64,000 nucleotides of DNA from CAWUKV01 sp963923025 (GTDB lineage: Bacteria; Cyanobacteriota; Cyanobacteriia; Phormidesmidales; Phormidesmidaceae). The notes under the pieces are model-generated. The model was not told the DNA's origin. It did no database searches and was given only the letters and a program-made list of their open reading frames with translations. A program made the translations under genes and the position numbers. Positions 8,279 through 15,027 of this stretch are shown here, in pieces (position 1 is the first letter of the stretch; every line of letters begins with the position of its first letter). Location of the stretch: positions 1 to 64,000 of the forward strand of contig CAWUKV010000002.1 of NCBI GenBank assembly GCA_963923025.1, in the 5' to 3' direction.

Positions 8279-9211
8279 ATGACTCAGCTCTCAGTGTACG
8301 AAGTACTCGAAAAAGTGCAGCACCGGCAGTCGCTGCGTCGGGCTGAGTTGAGTCACATTAACCTTTGCGGAGCCCGTTTGGATGACAGCAACTTTACCCA
8401 GGCTTACCTCCGTCGGGCTAACCTGACTGGGGCTTCCTGTAGCGGTGCCGATTTTTCTAAGGCAACGCTGGTGTTGGCAGTGCTGTCGGGTGCTTCCCTA
8501 GAAGGGGCGCGGTTAGAGTCTGCTGAGCTGACGCAGGCGCGGCTCAATCGCGGCATTTTACGAGAGCTGTATGCGCCCAAGGCAAAGTTTCATGGGGCAG
8601 ACCTGGATGAGTCGGATTTGTCCTTTGCAACGCTAACCCGTGCGGATTTATCGAACACAACCGGTCGCAGCGCCCACTTCAAAAATGCCAATCTGACACG
8701 GGCAAATTTGAACGGCGGCAACTTTAGTCAGGCCAGCTTTGGGGGGGCGACGCTGACGCGCACTCAATGGCAAGGGGCAGACCTACAGGGCACGGCCTTT
8801 TACCTGGCCGATCTAGAAGCCGCAGACCTGACTGGGGCAGACCTGACCGGGGCAAACCTAACTCAGGCAGATATGCTCAACGCCACACTCAAGTCTGCTT
8901 GCTTAGATGGGGCCGTTTTACTACAGACTCAGGCCGACTGGAGTGATTTTAGTCAGGCCAGCCTGGCGGGCGCTGATTTGTCCCGAGCATCGTTCTACGG
9001 TACACAGTTGACCGATGCTGTGCTGGCGGGTGCAAATTTATCTGGGGCTGACCTGTGCTCGGCTAGCCTAGAAGGTGCCGACCTGACTGAAGTAACGCTG
9101 ACCGGAGCCCAGGTCGCCGGGGCGCTGTTGACCGATGCGAAGGGACTGACCACCGCCCAGGCAAGCTGGCTAAGAAAGGCCGGTGCGCTGAACGTGCCTG
9201 CTGTGGGCTAG
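8279..9211 (+). CDS. Pentapeptide-repeat protein
   Basis: A 310-residue protein that is almost entirely A(D/N)LXX pentapeptide repeats from about residue 20 to 285, which would fold as a long right-handed quadrilateral beta-helix. A short non-repeat N-terminus (MTQLSVYEVLEKVQHRQSL) and a C-terminal tail ending near KAGALNVPAVG frame it. No signal peptide, membrane helix or catalytic domain is visible. It stands alone: the frameshifted pentapeptide gene lies upstream on the same strand and the redox operon converges from the right. The start is fixed by ATG at 8279. Such proteins are numerous in cyanobacteria and mostly uncharacterised. Confidence 0.9.
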   Translation: MTQLSVYEVLEKVQHRQSLRRAELSHINLCGARLDDSNFTQAYLRRANLTGASCSGADFSKATLVLAVLSGASLEGARLESAELTQARLNRGILRELYAPKAKFHGADLDESDLSFATLTRADLSNTTGRSAHFKNANLTRANLNGGNFSQASFGGATLTRTQWQGADLQGTAFYLADLEAADLTGADLTGANLTQADMLNATLKSACLDGAVLLQTQADWSDFSQASLAGADLSRASFYGTQLTDAVLAGANLSGADLCSASLEGADLTEVTLTGAQVAGALLTDAKGLTTAQASWLRKAGALNVPAVG

Positions 9212-9288
9212 TGGAAGTCTGGCTGTTCGAGTAGGCAGAAGAGCGTAATTTAAGCAAAGAATGATATGAAATCTGAACAACAGGCATC

Positions 9289-9429
9289 TCAGCCTATCAA
9301 ATGAATGGGAAAGTAGAGGCAAAGGGCCAGTACTGCGGATAGCCCCGTGGAGTCGGTCAAGAAGTTGACAGCATCCTGGCCCGCTTCGAGCCACTCTAGC
9401 AGTTTGAGAAATCGATTCAATAGCGTCAT
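9289..9429 (-). CDS. Small protein (46 residues) at the end of the redox operon
   Basis: A short gene with ATG at 9427-9429, TGA at 9289-9291 and a strong ribosome-binding site, AAGGAG, seven bases before the start. The product begins MTLLNRFLKLLEWLEAG, an amphipathic helix, and ends in a hydrophobic stretch (TGLSAVLALCLYFPIHLIG), so it could be a peripheral or single-span membrane peptide. It starts 36 bases after the thioredoxin stop on the same strand, which makes it the apparent last gene of the leftward operon. No known family is recognised. The good Shine-Dalgarno site and operon position support it as a real gene. Confidence 0.6.
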   Translation of the reverse strand: MTLLNRFLKLLEWLEAGQDAVNFLTDSTGLSAVLALCLYFPIHLIG

Positions 9430-9465
9430 CTCAGTCTCCTTGGGGCGTCTGACTAGACAGGGCAT

Positions 9466-9981
9466 TTACGGGGTGGTGACGGGCGTTAGCACCTGGGAAA
9501 AGAGCGTTTGGAAAATTGGCTTGGGCACCTTGCCGACCAGGGTATCGACTTCCTGATGGGTGGCGTCGAGCAGGGTAAACTGCGGCACACCGGAGGCCCC
9601 GTAGGCTGCCACCTGGGATGACCAGCGGGGGTTGTCGATGTCGAGCATGACAAAGTTGATTTGGTCGCCGTACTGCTCGTGCAGTTGAGCCACGGTGCCC
9701 GACATGCCCTGGCAGGTGGTACACCAGTCGGCGTAGAACTCGATTAGGGTCGGCTGGGGGGATGCGATCGCAGCTTCATAATCCACGGCCTCAGCCGCCA
9801 TTGCCTTGAGTGCAACCAGCCCAGACAGTGGCGTAAAGCTTTGAGGAGCTGCTGCCGGTCGCGTCAGTGCCAGCGTTGCCAACACAGCAACAATGACGGC
9901 GGCACAGGCCGCAACAACCTTAGTCGGGAAATTAGAATCTGTTGTCGTCACCGACGAGGACTGATTCGTTGTAGAAGCCAT
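9466..9981 (-). CDS. txlA: Membrane-anchored thioredoxin (TxlA/HCF164-like)
   Basis: A 171-residue protein. Residues 21-40 form one transmembrane helix, which would place the C-terminal thioredoxin domain (about 65-160) in the thylakoid lumen or periplasm. The active site is EFYADWCTTCQGM with Cys87 and Cys90. TxlA and plant HCF164 reduce apocytochrome cysteines and other lumenal disulfides, so the protein fits in an operon that encodes at least twelve CxxCH-type heme sites. It follows the cytochrome b gene after 146 bases containing a 20-base tandem repeat and is followed by the 46-residue gene. Whether it serves only this operon or is the general TxlA cannot be told here. Confidence 0.85.
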   Translation of the reverse strand: MASTTNQSSSVTTTDSNFPTKVVAACAAVIVAVLATLALTRPAAAPQSFTPLSGLVALKAMAAEAVDYEAAIASPQPTLIEFYADWCTTCQGMSGTVAQLHEQYGDQINFVMLDIDNPRWSSQVAAYGASGVPQFTLLDATHQEVDTLVGKVPKPIFQTLFSQVLTPVTTP

Positions 9982-10062
9982 AAGCCGCGTTTGTCTGCCG
10001 TTTCAATGTGGATATGCTTGTTAGATATGCTTGGAGGTGATTTCGCAAGATGGAAGAATCAT

Positions 10063-10115
10063 CCCTCTGCCTTCTGCCTAACCCCTCTGCCTTCTGCCTA
10101 ACCCTTCTGCCCTAA
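10063..10115. repeat. Tandem repeat, 20-base unit, about 2.6 copies
   Basis: Two perfect copies of CCCTCTGCCTTCTGCCTAAC plus a degenerate third. It occupies most of the spacer between the cytochrome b and thioredoxin genes. It is probably a simple-sequence intergenic repeat. Confidence 0.8.
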
Positions 10116-10127
10116 TTCTGACTTTAC

Positions 10128-10718
10128 CTACTGGTAGTAGTACGCCAGAAAAATATGCAGGCCCAGCATAATCGTAAAGACACTTACTAAGAAGATGTGT
10201 GTCGGGAGCCAAATGGCTCGCATGCCCTTGATTAGGGTGCCCTTACCCATCTCAACTTTGCCGACGGGCAGGCTAAAGACTTTTCGGGTTGATTCTAAAA
10301 CGCCGGTTTCTGCCACAACGCCTACCAAGGCTGACAATGTGACTGCAAAAAAGACCCACAGAAAAATAGCATTGAAATTTAGACCGGTGGCCCCCATCGT
10401 GTGGACCAAAACCACGCCGAGCAGCGCCACGCCGGTAAAAACGTGTAGGCTACGCCAGAGGATTACCGAACCCGGTATTTTTATTTTGACAATCCAGCCG
10501 CGACTCCGCTTCCGCAGCGTCAGCAGCATTTCTAACAGCACAAAAAACAGCGCCACATAACCGCTAATCTGCTTGTACAGCTCGCCTCGTAGCAAGTGAT
10601 GCAGCTCGACCGAGCGGTCTCTGAGCACATCAAGATAGACTTCGCTAACCGCAAAGGGAGCCAACAGAGCCGCACAGATCAGCGTAAGAATAATGAGAGT
10701 GGAAAACTTCGGCTTCAT
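10128..10718 (-). CDS. Di-heme membrane cytochrome b (cytochrome b561-like)
   Basis: A 196-residue protein from the ATG at 10716-10718. A longer reading from 10808 would run through a hairpin and is rejected. About five hydrophobic helices are visible (6-26, 51-69, 87-107, 117-136, 172-193). Two helices carry histidine pairs with the classical 13-residue spacing of bis-histidine b hemes: His92/His106 and His174/His188; His40 and His41 lie in the first loop. This supports a transmembrane quinol-to-cytochrome electron conduit similar to NapC-replacing or b561-type subunits. It lies downstream of the heme-lipoprotein gene and upstream of the thioredoxin gene. The exact family could not be named, and the partner quinone is inferred. 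Confidence 0.72.
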   Translation of the reverse strand: MKPKFSTLIILTLICAALLAPFAVSEVYLDVLRDRSVELHHLLRGELYKQISGYVALFFVLLEMLLTLRKRSRGWIVKIKIPGSVILWRSLHVFTGVALLGVVLVHTMGATGLNFNAIFLWVFFAVTLSALVGVVAETGVLESTRKVFSLPVGKVEMGKGTLIKGMRAIWLPTHIFLVSVFTIMLGLHIFLAYYYQ

Positions 10719-10739
10719 GGCGAGAGTTAGGAGGTGTTG

Positions 10740-10771
10740 CACCAGGGGCACAACTGGGTGTGTCCCTGGTG
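10740..10771. terminator. Intercistronic hairpin
   Basis: CACCAGGG-GCACA pairs with TGTG-TCCCTGGTG (13 base pairs with one G-T pair) around a short loop, between the DUF3365 stop and the cytochrome b start. There is no T-run on the minus strand, so partial termination or mRNA stabilisation is more likely than full termination. Confidence 0.6.
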
Positions 10772-10785
10772 CGTCCGACAACAAT

Positions 10786-11451
10786 CTATGCTGCAGGCAT
10801 GCTATCAACGGGAATGTTGATAATTACGCCGCCCATCACTTCATCCAGTTCAAACACCTTGTCGGGGTAACGCTCTAGGTGAATGGGGTGAGTGTTATGG
10901 CAGCTTACGCAAGCCTCGGCAACGGCCAGGTCAGGATACAAGGCAGAGAAATAGGCCTGATCGCCCACTTCCTGATAACCCTTGAAAGGCTCGCTAGACT
11001 CAACTACGGCATCCATGGCTTCAACTTCGAAGTCACTCTTAGGACCGTGGCTGTCGTTGATGTACCAAGGCGAAATCAGGTTGTAGGTGAAGTAGCCCGA
11101 CTCGTTGGCAATCTCGGAACCCAGACGGAACATCTGTGCGGGAAGGGGAATGCCGTCAGTATCTTGCCAGCCTTCAGTCGACTCGACCTCTAGGACACCA
11201 GAGTCGTTGCCCTTACCCTCTAGTGTCTTAACACGACTAACGACGTGCTTAGTGTAAGCCGTACGGTCAGCAGCCATAACGGTGTGGATGTAATCGGCCA
11301 CCAGTTCAGGTGCGATCGAAGGGCCAGCTGCGGTGGCAGTGGGGGTACCGCCGCCGCTGCAGGCAACTGCGGTAAAACAGACGACTGCGGCCAAAGCCAG
11401 CAGCGCTACAGTTCGAGAGCGGATACGCTGTATCCAGTTTGTGATCGCCAT
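10786..11451 (-). CDS. DUF3365 (Tll0287-like) monoheme c-type cytochrome lipoprotein
   Basis: A 221-residue protein from the ATG at 11449-11451, which has GGAGA nine bases upstream; earlier in-frame codons lack support. Residues 1-30 are a signal peptide ending in a lipobox-like AVA-C, with Cys31 as the lipid attachment site. The mature part has the DUF3365 pattern: an N-terminal helix, a PAS-like core containing DGIPLPAQMFR, and a single CVSCH heme site (Cys181, Cys184, His185) followed by the GGVI strand. Tll0287 of Thermosynechococcus is the structural prototype, a heme c protein with a PAS-like fold and suggested redox-sensor role. The protein is probably a lumenal or periplasmic lipoprotein. 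It follows the hexaheme gene by 97 bases. Confidence 0.82.
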   Translation of the reverse strand: MAITNWIQRIRSRTVALLALAAVVCFTAVACSGGGTPTATAAGPSIAPELVADYIHTVMAADRTAYTKHVVSRVKTLEGKGNDSGVLEVESTEGWQDTDGIPLPAQMFRLGSEIANESGYFTYNLISPWYINDSHGPKSDFEVEAMDAVVESSEPFKGYQEVGDQAYFSALYPDLAVAEACVSCHNTHPIHLERYPDKVFELDEVMGGVIINIPVDSMPAA

Positions 11452-11548
11452 TGCAAGGTTCTCCAATTGGTTTGACGTCCTCAATTTGTTGATACGGGAA
11501 GGGGGTCCCTGTGGGTGAGGTAAACAACCTCCAAGTCGGGTGCAGAAA

Positions 11549-12367
11549 CTACTCTGTATCCGTCTCAGATTCATTGCCCGAACGCCGCTCCTCTAGAGCC
11601 CGAATGAGATCAAAGGTCTCCAGCTCTAGGGTAGGCGGTCGGTCAAAATTGGCTTCGACCAACTCTGGGTCGAAAATACTGTTGTAGGCGTACTCGACGC
11701 CGTGGCAGTTGAGGCAAACATCCCCAACCATCCGATCCTGTGGCTTCAGGGTGTAGGTGTTGTTGTGATTCACCTTCACCAGGGTAGTCCCGTCACTTTT
11801 CTCTACGCCTGTGCGCGGCAGGTGACAGGTGGCACAGGTCACAGCCCCCGAGTCGGGACGTGGCAGCGACTTATCAACCAGCTGCGCATGCTTGGAATTC
11901 TGATAGTTGAGCGAGTGATTGTCGTTGTGGCAGGTCAAACACGCATCAACCGAAGCCTGCATGGTGTTGCTGGTGTGAACATCGTGGCAGGCATTGCAGT
12001 TCATCTGTTTCGTGAACGCATCATGCTTCATCGGGAGACGTGCCATCGCAGGCGTCAGCGGCGATTCGTCTTCGAGCAGACGAATACCGTGTTTGCCCAG
12101 CAGGAAGGTATCGACGGGCTCCTCGTGGCACGACTGACAGCTGGTATAGGTCGGCTTGGCCACAAACTCTTTGGTCTCGCTGTCCTGATGGCAGCTGGAA
12201 CAATTGATATCGTTGAGCGCATGGGCACTGGTTTCCCACTCACTGGTAATTTCATCCAGCTCGGCTTGGGAAACGGCCATGGTGGGTAAGGCTGGCCCTA
12301 ACCACATGGCAACCGTCAACAGAACTATCACAAGCCTGGGGAGAAACCGAGAGACTAACGACTTCAT
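11549..12367 (-). CDS. Hexaheme c-type cytochrome
   Basis: A 272-residue secreted protein. A signal peptide (1-31, cleavage after TMA) precedes six CxxCH heme sites at residues 56-60, 77-81, 124-128, 143-147, 178-182 and 218-222. Additional histidines (His93, His115, His131, His151, His160, His201) could be distal ligands. The spacing and the CHDVH and CHNDNH motifs resemble cytochrome c3/c7 and NrfB-like electron-transfer cytochromes more than a catalytic CX2CK-type nitrite reductase; no CxxCK is present. The acidic C-terminus (about 245-272) is disordered. The start overlaps the stop of the pentaheme gene by four bases (ATGA), indicating translational coupling. Such cytochromes are rare in cyanobacteria. 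Confidence 0.88.
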   Translation of the reverse strand: MKSLVSRFLPRLVIVLLTVAMWLGPALPTMAVSQAELDEITSEWETSAHALNDINCSSCHQDSETKEFVAKPTYTSCQSCHEEPVDTFLLGKHGIRLLEDESPLTPAMARLPMKHDAFTKQMNCNACHDVHTSNTMQASVDACLTCHNDNHSLNYQNSKHAQLVDKSLPRPDSGAVTCATCHLPRTGVEKSDGTTLVKVNHNNTYTLKPQDRMVGDVCLNCHGVEYAYNSIFDPELVEANFDRPPTLELETFDLIRALEERRSGNESETDTE

Positions 12368-13011
12368 GTGCCACCTCCCAGAAACTCGCCTTGCAGGTTA
12401 GGCGCAGGGGCGACATCTAAGCTCGTTGTTACCACTCGGTCCGGTAGCTCCTGCACGGGCAACATTGGCGGCTGGCCGATGTTGCTACGTAGGAACCCAG
12501 TGGAAATAGTGCGATGGTCATGGAAATTATGACAGCCCGCCGTCCAACAGCCGTCGGCCTCAAAACCTTCGTGGCTCTTGAGCTGGCTGACGGTCAGCTC
12601 CTCGTGGCAAAGCATACATAAGTCGGGCTGGAGGTTGACCCCGCGCCCAAACATGTGGACATGCTCGTTGTGGCAGGCAGTGCAGGTGAGAATATCAATA
12701 CGTTCGCGATATTCAGCCCAGCGCGGATCACGAAACTTTTTGGCCCCGTGGACATCCTCTGCTAATTCCGCCTCGTGGCAGCGATTACAGGTTTCGTTTG
12801 TTACCGGCTTAAAGCCCTCATGGCAGGAGGCACAAGAAGTCTCGAACAGATAGTGCCCCTCAGAGGTCTCACCCGGCAGAAAAATTTGCTTCTGCTCTAG
12901 GGCAAAGGCCGCACCAAACCAAGCCAGTACCAAAATCACTGCCAAGATCATGGCAGTGCGCAGATTGAACAATCTGCGCAGCTTAGATCGTTGGTTGACG
13001 TTTCTAACCAT
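12364..13011 (-). CDS. Pentaheme c-type cytochrome with one CX4CH heme site
   Basis: A 215-residue protein. A basic N-terminus and one hydrophobic helix (about 20-38, no clear cleavage site) suggest a membrane anchor, like the NapC/NirT or CymA arrangement. Four CxxCH sites lie at residues 60-64, 75-79, 110-114 and 132-136. A fifth site is CWTAGCH at 155-161, a CX4CH motif as known from cytochromes c3. The remainder (165-215) has no cysteine. It is the second gene of the leftward operon, 22 bases after the globin gene, and it overlaps the hexaheme start. An anchored multiheme protein beside a soluble one suggests a membrane-to-periplasm relay. Confidence 0.85.
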   Translation of the reverse strand: MVRNVNQRSKLRRLFNLRTAMILAVILVLAWFGAAFALEQKQIFLPGETSEGHYLFETSCASCHEGFKPVTNETCNRCHEAELAEDVHGAKKFRDPRWAEYRERIDILTCTACHNEHVHMFGRGVNLQPDLCMLCHEELTVSQLKSHEGFEADGCWTAGCHNFHDHRTISTGFLRSNIGQPPMLPVQELPDRVVTTSLDVAPAPNLQGEFLGGGT

Positions 13012-13033
13012 CAGAGATCTGTCAGCCTTACCG

Positions 13034-14065
13034 CTACAGGAAGATAAACAACATGATGATCAGGGCAACTGCACCGATGCCTGCGACGCCCGCAGCCGTA
13101 CCACCGGAAATGCCGTCAGGCGACTCTGGCGATGCAGCAACAGTACCGGAGCCAGCGGGTTGGACGGTACCGAGGTCAGTGTCCTGCTTGTTGTAGTCTG
13201 CACCCTCTAGCATGAGTTCAGTGATGGCTCCATAGGCGCCCACCCAGGCATCCTTAACATCTGCTGTCCAAGCACTGCCAGCGTATTGCTCCAGCGTCTT
13301 CAGCAGACTGTTCCCGACCAGCGGGTAGTGTTCGGGTAGGGCCCCATACTTGACGTGGCGAGCCCCTAGCCCCTTAAGTGCCTTGCTAAGAACGTCGGGC
13401 TTGCGCAGGTTCTCAACTACCATGACCAGAGCACCTTTCAGCATTTGACCTTGCTTGGCCATGTCAGAGTGCTCGAACAGGGGTTTGGCAGCAGGATAGT
13501 CGGTAAACAGATTGTCGTAGAAGGTGGCTACCAACGCATCGGCTTGGGGAGCAACCAGGGCAAAGCTGTCCTCTAACAGCTTCACGTTTAACCCACCCTC
13601 CTCTTCTGGCGCGGGAGCAGGAGCAGCAGGCGCACTGTCCAGAGCAACTTCTTCTTCTGTGTACTCTGCACCCTCTAGCATCAGTTCTGTAATAGCACCA
13701 TAGGCATCCGTCCAAGCCGACTCCAGCTCAGGCGTCCAGGCATCTCCTGCATACTGGCTTAGCGTCTTGAGCAGGCTATTACCCACCAGTGGATAGTGAG
13801 CTGGCAACGCCCCATACTTAACATGGCGAGCGCCTAATCCTTTGAGCGCATTGCTGAGTACCTCTGGCTTACGCAGGTTCTCGATCACCATGACCAGAGC
13901 GCCCTTCAGCATCTGACCCTGCTTGGCCATGTCAGAATGCTCGAACAGGGGTTTAGCGGCAGGATAGTCGGTAAACAGATTGTTGTAAAAGCTGCCTACG
14001 AACGCGTCAGCCTCGGGCTTAACGAGTTCGAAACTCTGCTCTAGCAGCTCTACTTTCAAAGACAT
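13034..14065 (-). CDS. Tail-anchored tandem double globin
   Basis: A 343-residue protein with two flavohemoglobin/VHb-like globin domains, about 3-138 and 159-294, joined by an Ala/Pro/Glu-rich linker (143-157). A C-terminal transmembrane helix (324-343) follows a Gly/Ser-rich stretch. Both domains keep B10 Tyr (Tyr27, Tyr183), a Gln in the E7 region (Gln49/51, Gln205/207) and the proximal His in GARHVKYG (His81, His237), the pocket expected for O2 or NO chemistry. There is no reductase domain and no signal peptide, so the globins should face the cytoplasm. The two domains are nearly identical over long DNA stretches (about 13440-13515 against 13900-13975), pointing to recent duplication. It is the first gene of the operon. 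Confidence 0.9.
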   Translation of the reverse strand: MSLKVELLEQSFELVKPEADAFVGSFYNNLFTDYPAAKPLFEHSDMAKQGQMLKGALVMVIENLRKPEVLSNALKGLGARHVKYGALPAHYPLVGNSLLKTLSQYAGDAWTPELESAWTDAYGAITELMLEGAEYTEEEVALDSAPAAPAPAPEEEGGLNVKLLEDSFALVAPQADALVATFYDNLFTDYPAAKPLFEHSDMAKQGQMLKGALVMVVENLRKPDVLSKALKGLGARHVKYGALPEHYPLVGNSLLKTLEQYAGSAWTADVKDAWVGAYGAITELMLEGADYNKQDTDLGTVQPAGSGTVAASPESPDGISGGTAAGVAGIGAVALIIMLFIFL

Positions 14066-15027
14066 AACAGATTAAACTCCACTCGATTCTTCAATACTCA
14101 ACGGTACGTTTCACGTTTCCAAAGCTGCGATAGCTTCGCTACCGAACAGTGCGCAAGCAATGCGCATTGGCAGAGGACTCCAAAATATCTGCGATAACCG
14201 AGCTCGCAAAGGCCGCTAGCCTGCCTGACAATGTGCCAAAACAATAGTGTGCCAAAACAATATTGATAGCGATTGTGCGTCAAGCTCTGTCCTTAGAAAT
14301 TGCCCCTAGAAATTGAGGGAACACCAAAGGAAAGCCCGCAATCCTCAAAAGAGAGATTTGTAGTGACTCACAGGCTTAAAATTAGGCGGAATAGAAATGC
14401 ATTTTCGTATCTTGAGTTACTAAAAAGAAAGGATGATGTAGAAAATGCATTTCGTGAACGCGTTTGCCGCATATGTTTTTCTGCGTAAAAAGGTTATCTA
14501 TGGGCTGAAAGGCTTGACTCGTAAAGGGTTTGGAATGCTGATAAAGCTGGTGAAAGTCTTGCTATGACAGATTGATTTAAGGTTTAGTGCAGTATGCAAT
14601 TTTTGTCTTTTGCTGATGTAATTATTGAATGCTGGCTTGAGGTGAGCAAGATTCTGCAACTTTGGATACAAAAAACATCGAAGCCTTCTATGACGATATG
14701 GCATATCCTGATTCACTAATTTAATATGACAAGGGGTGTCTGAATTACTGTTTTTGTGTGTCGGTTCTCATCCAGGTTTTTGCGGTTGAGTCTGTCAAAG
14801 GCCTGTTGCAGGTGCCAGATGTTGTTTGGGGCAACATTTCTCAAGTTCCATTTCTCAAGTTCACAGATATCAGGCTCATGGCACTGGGTCACTGGCGTGT
14901 CGAAGTGCTTTTCCCGAGCTTTGTTAAATAGCGCTTTTCTGGGCGTTTTCTGATGTGACTGGCTCTAAGCCGTGCCAGCTTCCGTCGGAAGCTGTGCTGA
15001 TTACCTACTGTTGCAAACTGTTTTGTC
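14066..15027. other. Divergent promoter region between the globin operon and resB
   Basis: A 960-base stretch without a convincing gene. It holds the NtcA-type promoter for the globin operon (14379-14420), a 16-base tandem duplication GTGTGCCAAAACAATA near 14230-14262 inside the predicted leader, and AAATGCATTTTCGT/AAATGCATTTCGTG copies flanking the NtcA box. Short open frames (14098-14283, 14300-14488, 14498-14716, 14756-14953) have no family resemblance, codon pattern or ribosome-binding site. A rightward promoter for resB is not obvious. Confidence 0.5.
14379..14420 (-). promoter_or_regulatory. NtcA-activated promoter of the globin/multiheme operon
   Basis: A perfect NtcA box GTA-TCTTGAGT-TAC lies at 14407-14420. 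On the minus strand a TAATTT hexamer (TAN3T) lies at 14384-14379, exactly 22 bases from the box, the canonical spacing of NtcA class II promoters. Transcription would start near 14372, leaving a leader of about 300 bases before the globin ATG. A box alone is expected by chance about once per 4 kb, but the box, the spacing and the orientation together are much less likely. Confidence 0.6.

Noticed and set aside
10719..10808. N-terminal extension of the cytochrome b frame
   Set aside because: The extra 30 codons read through a stable hairpin and overlap the preceding stop. The ATG at 10716-10718 gives a normal membrane-protein start.
14098..14953. Several short open frames between the globin operon and resB
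   Set aside because: None has a ribosome-binding site, recognisable motif or codon pattern like its neighbours, and one runs across the predicted NtcA promoter.
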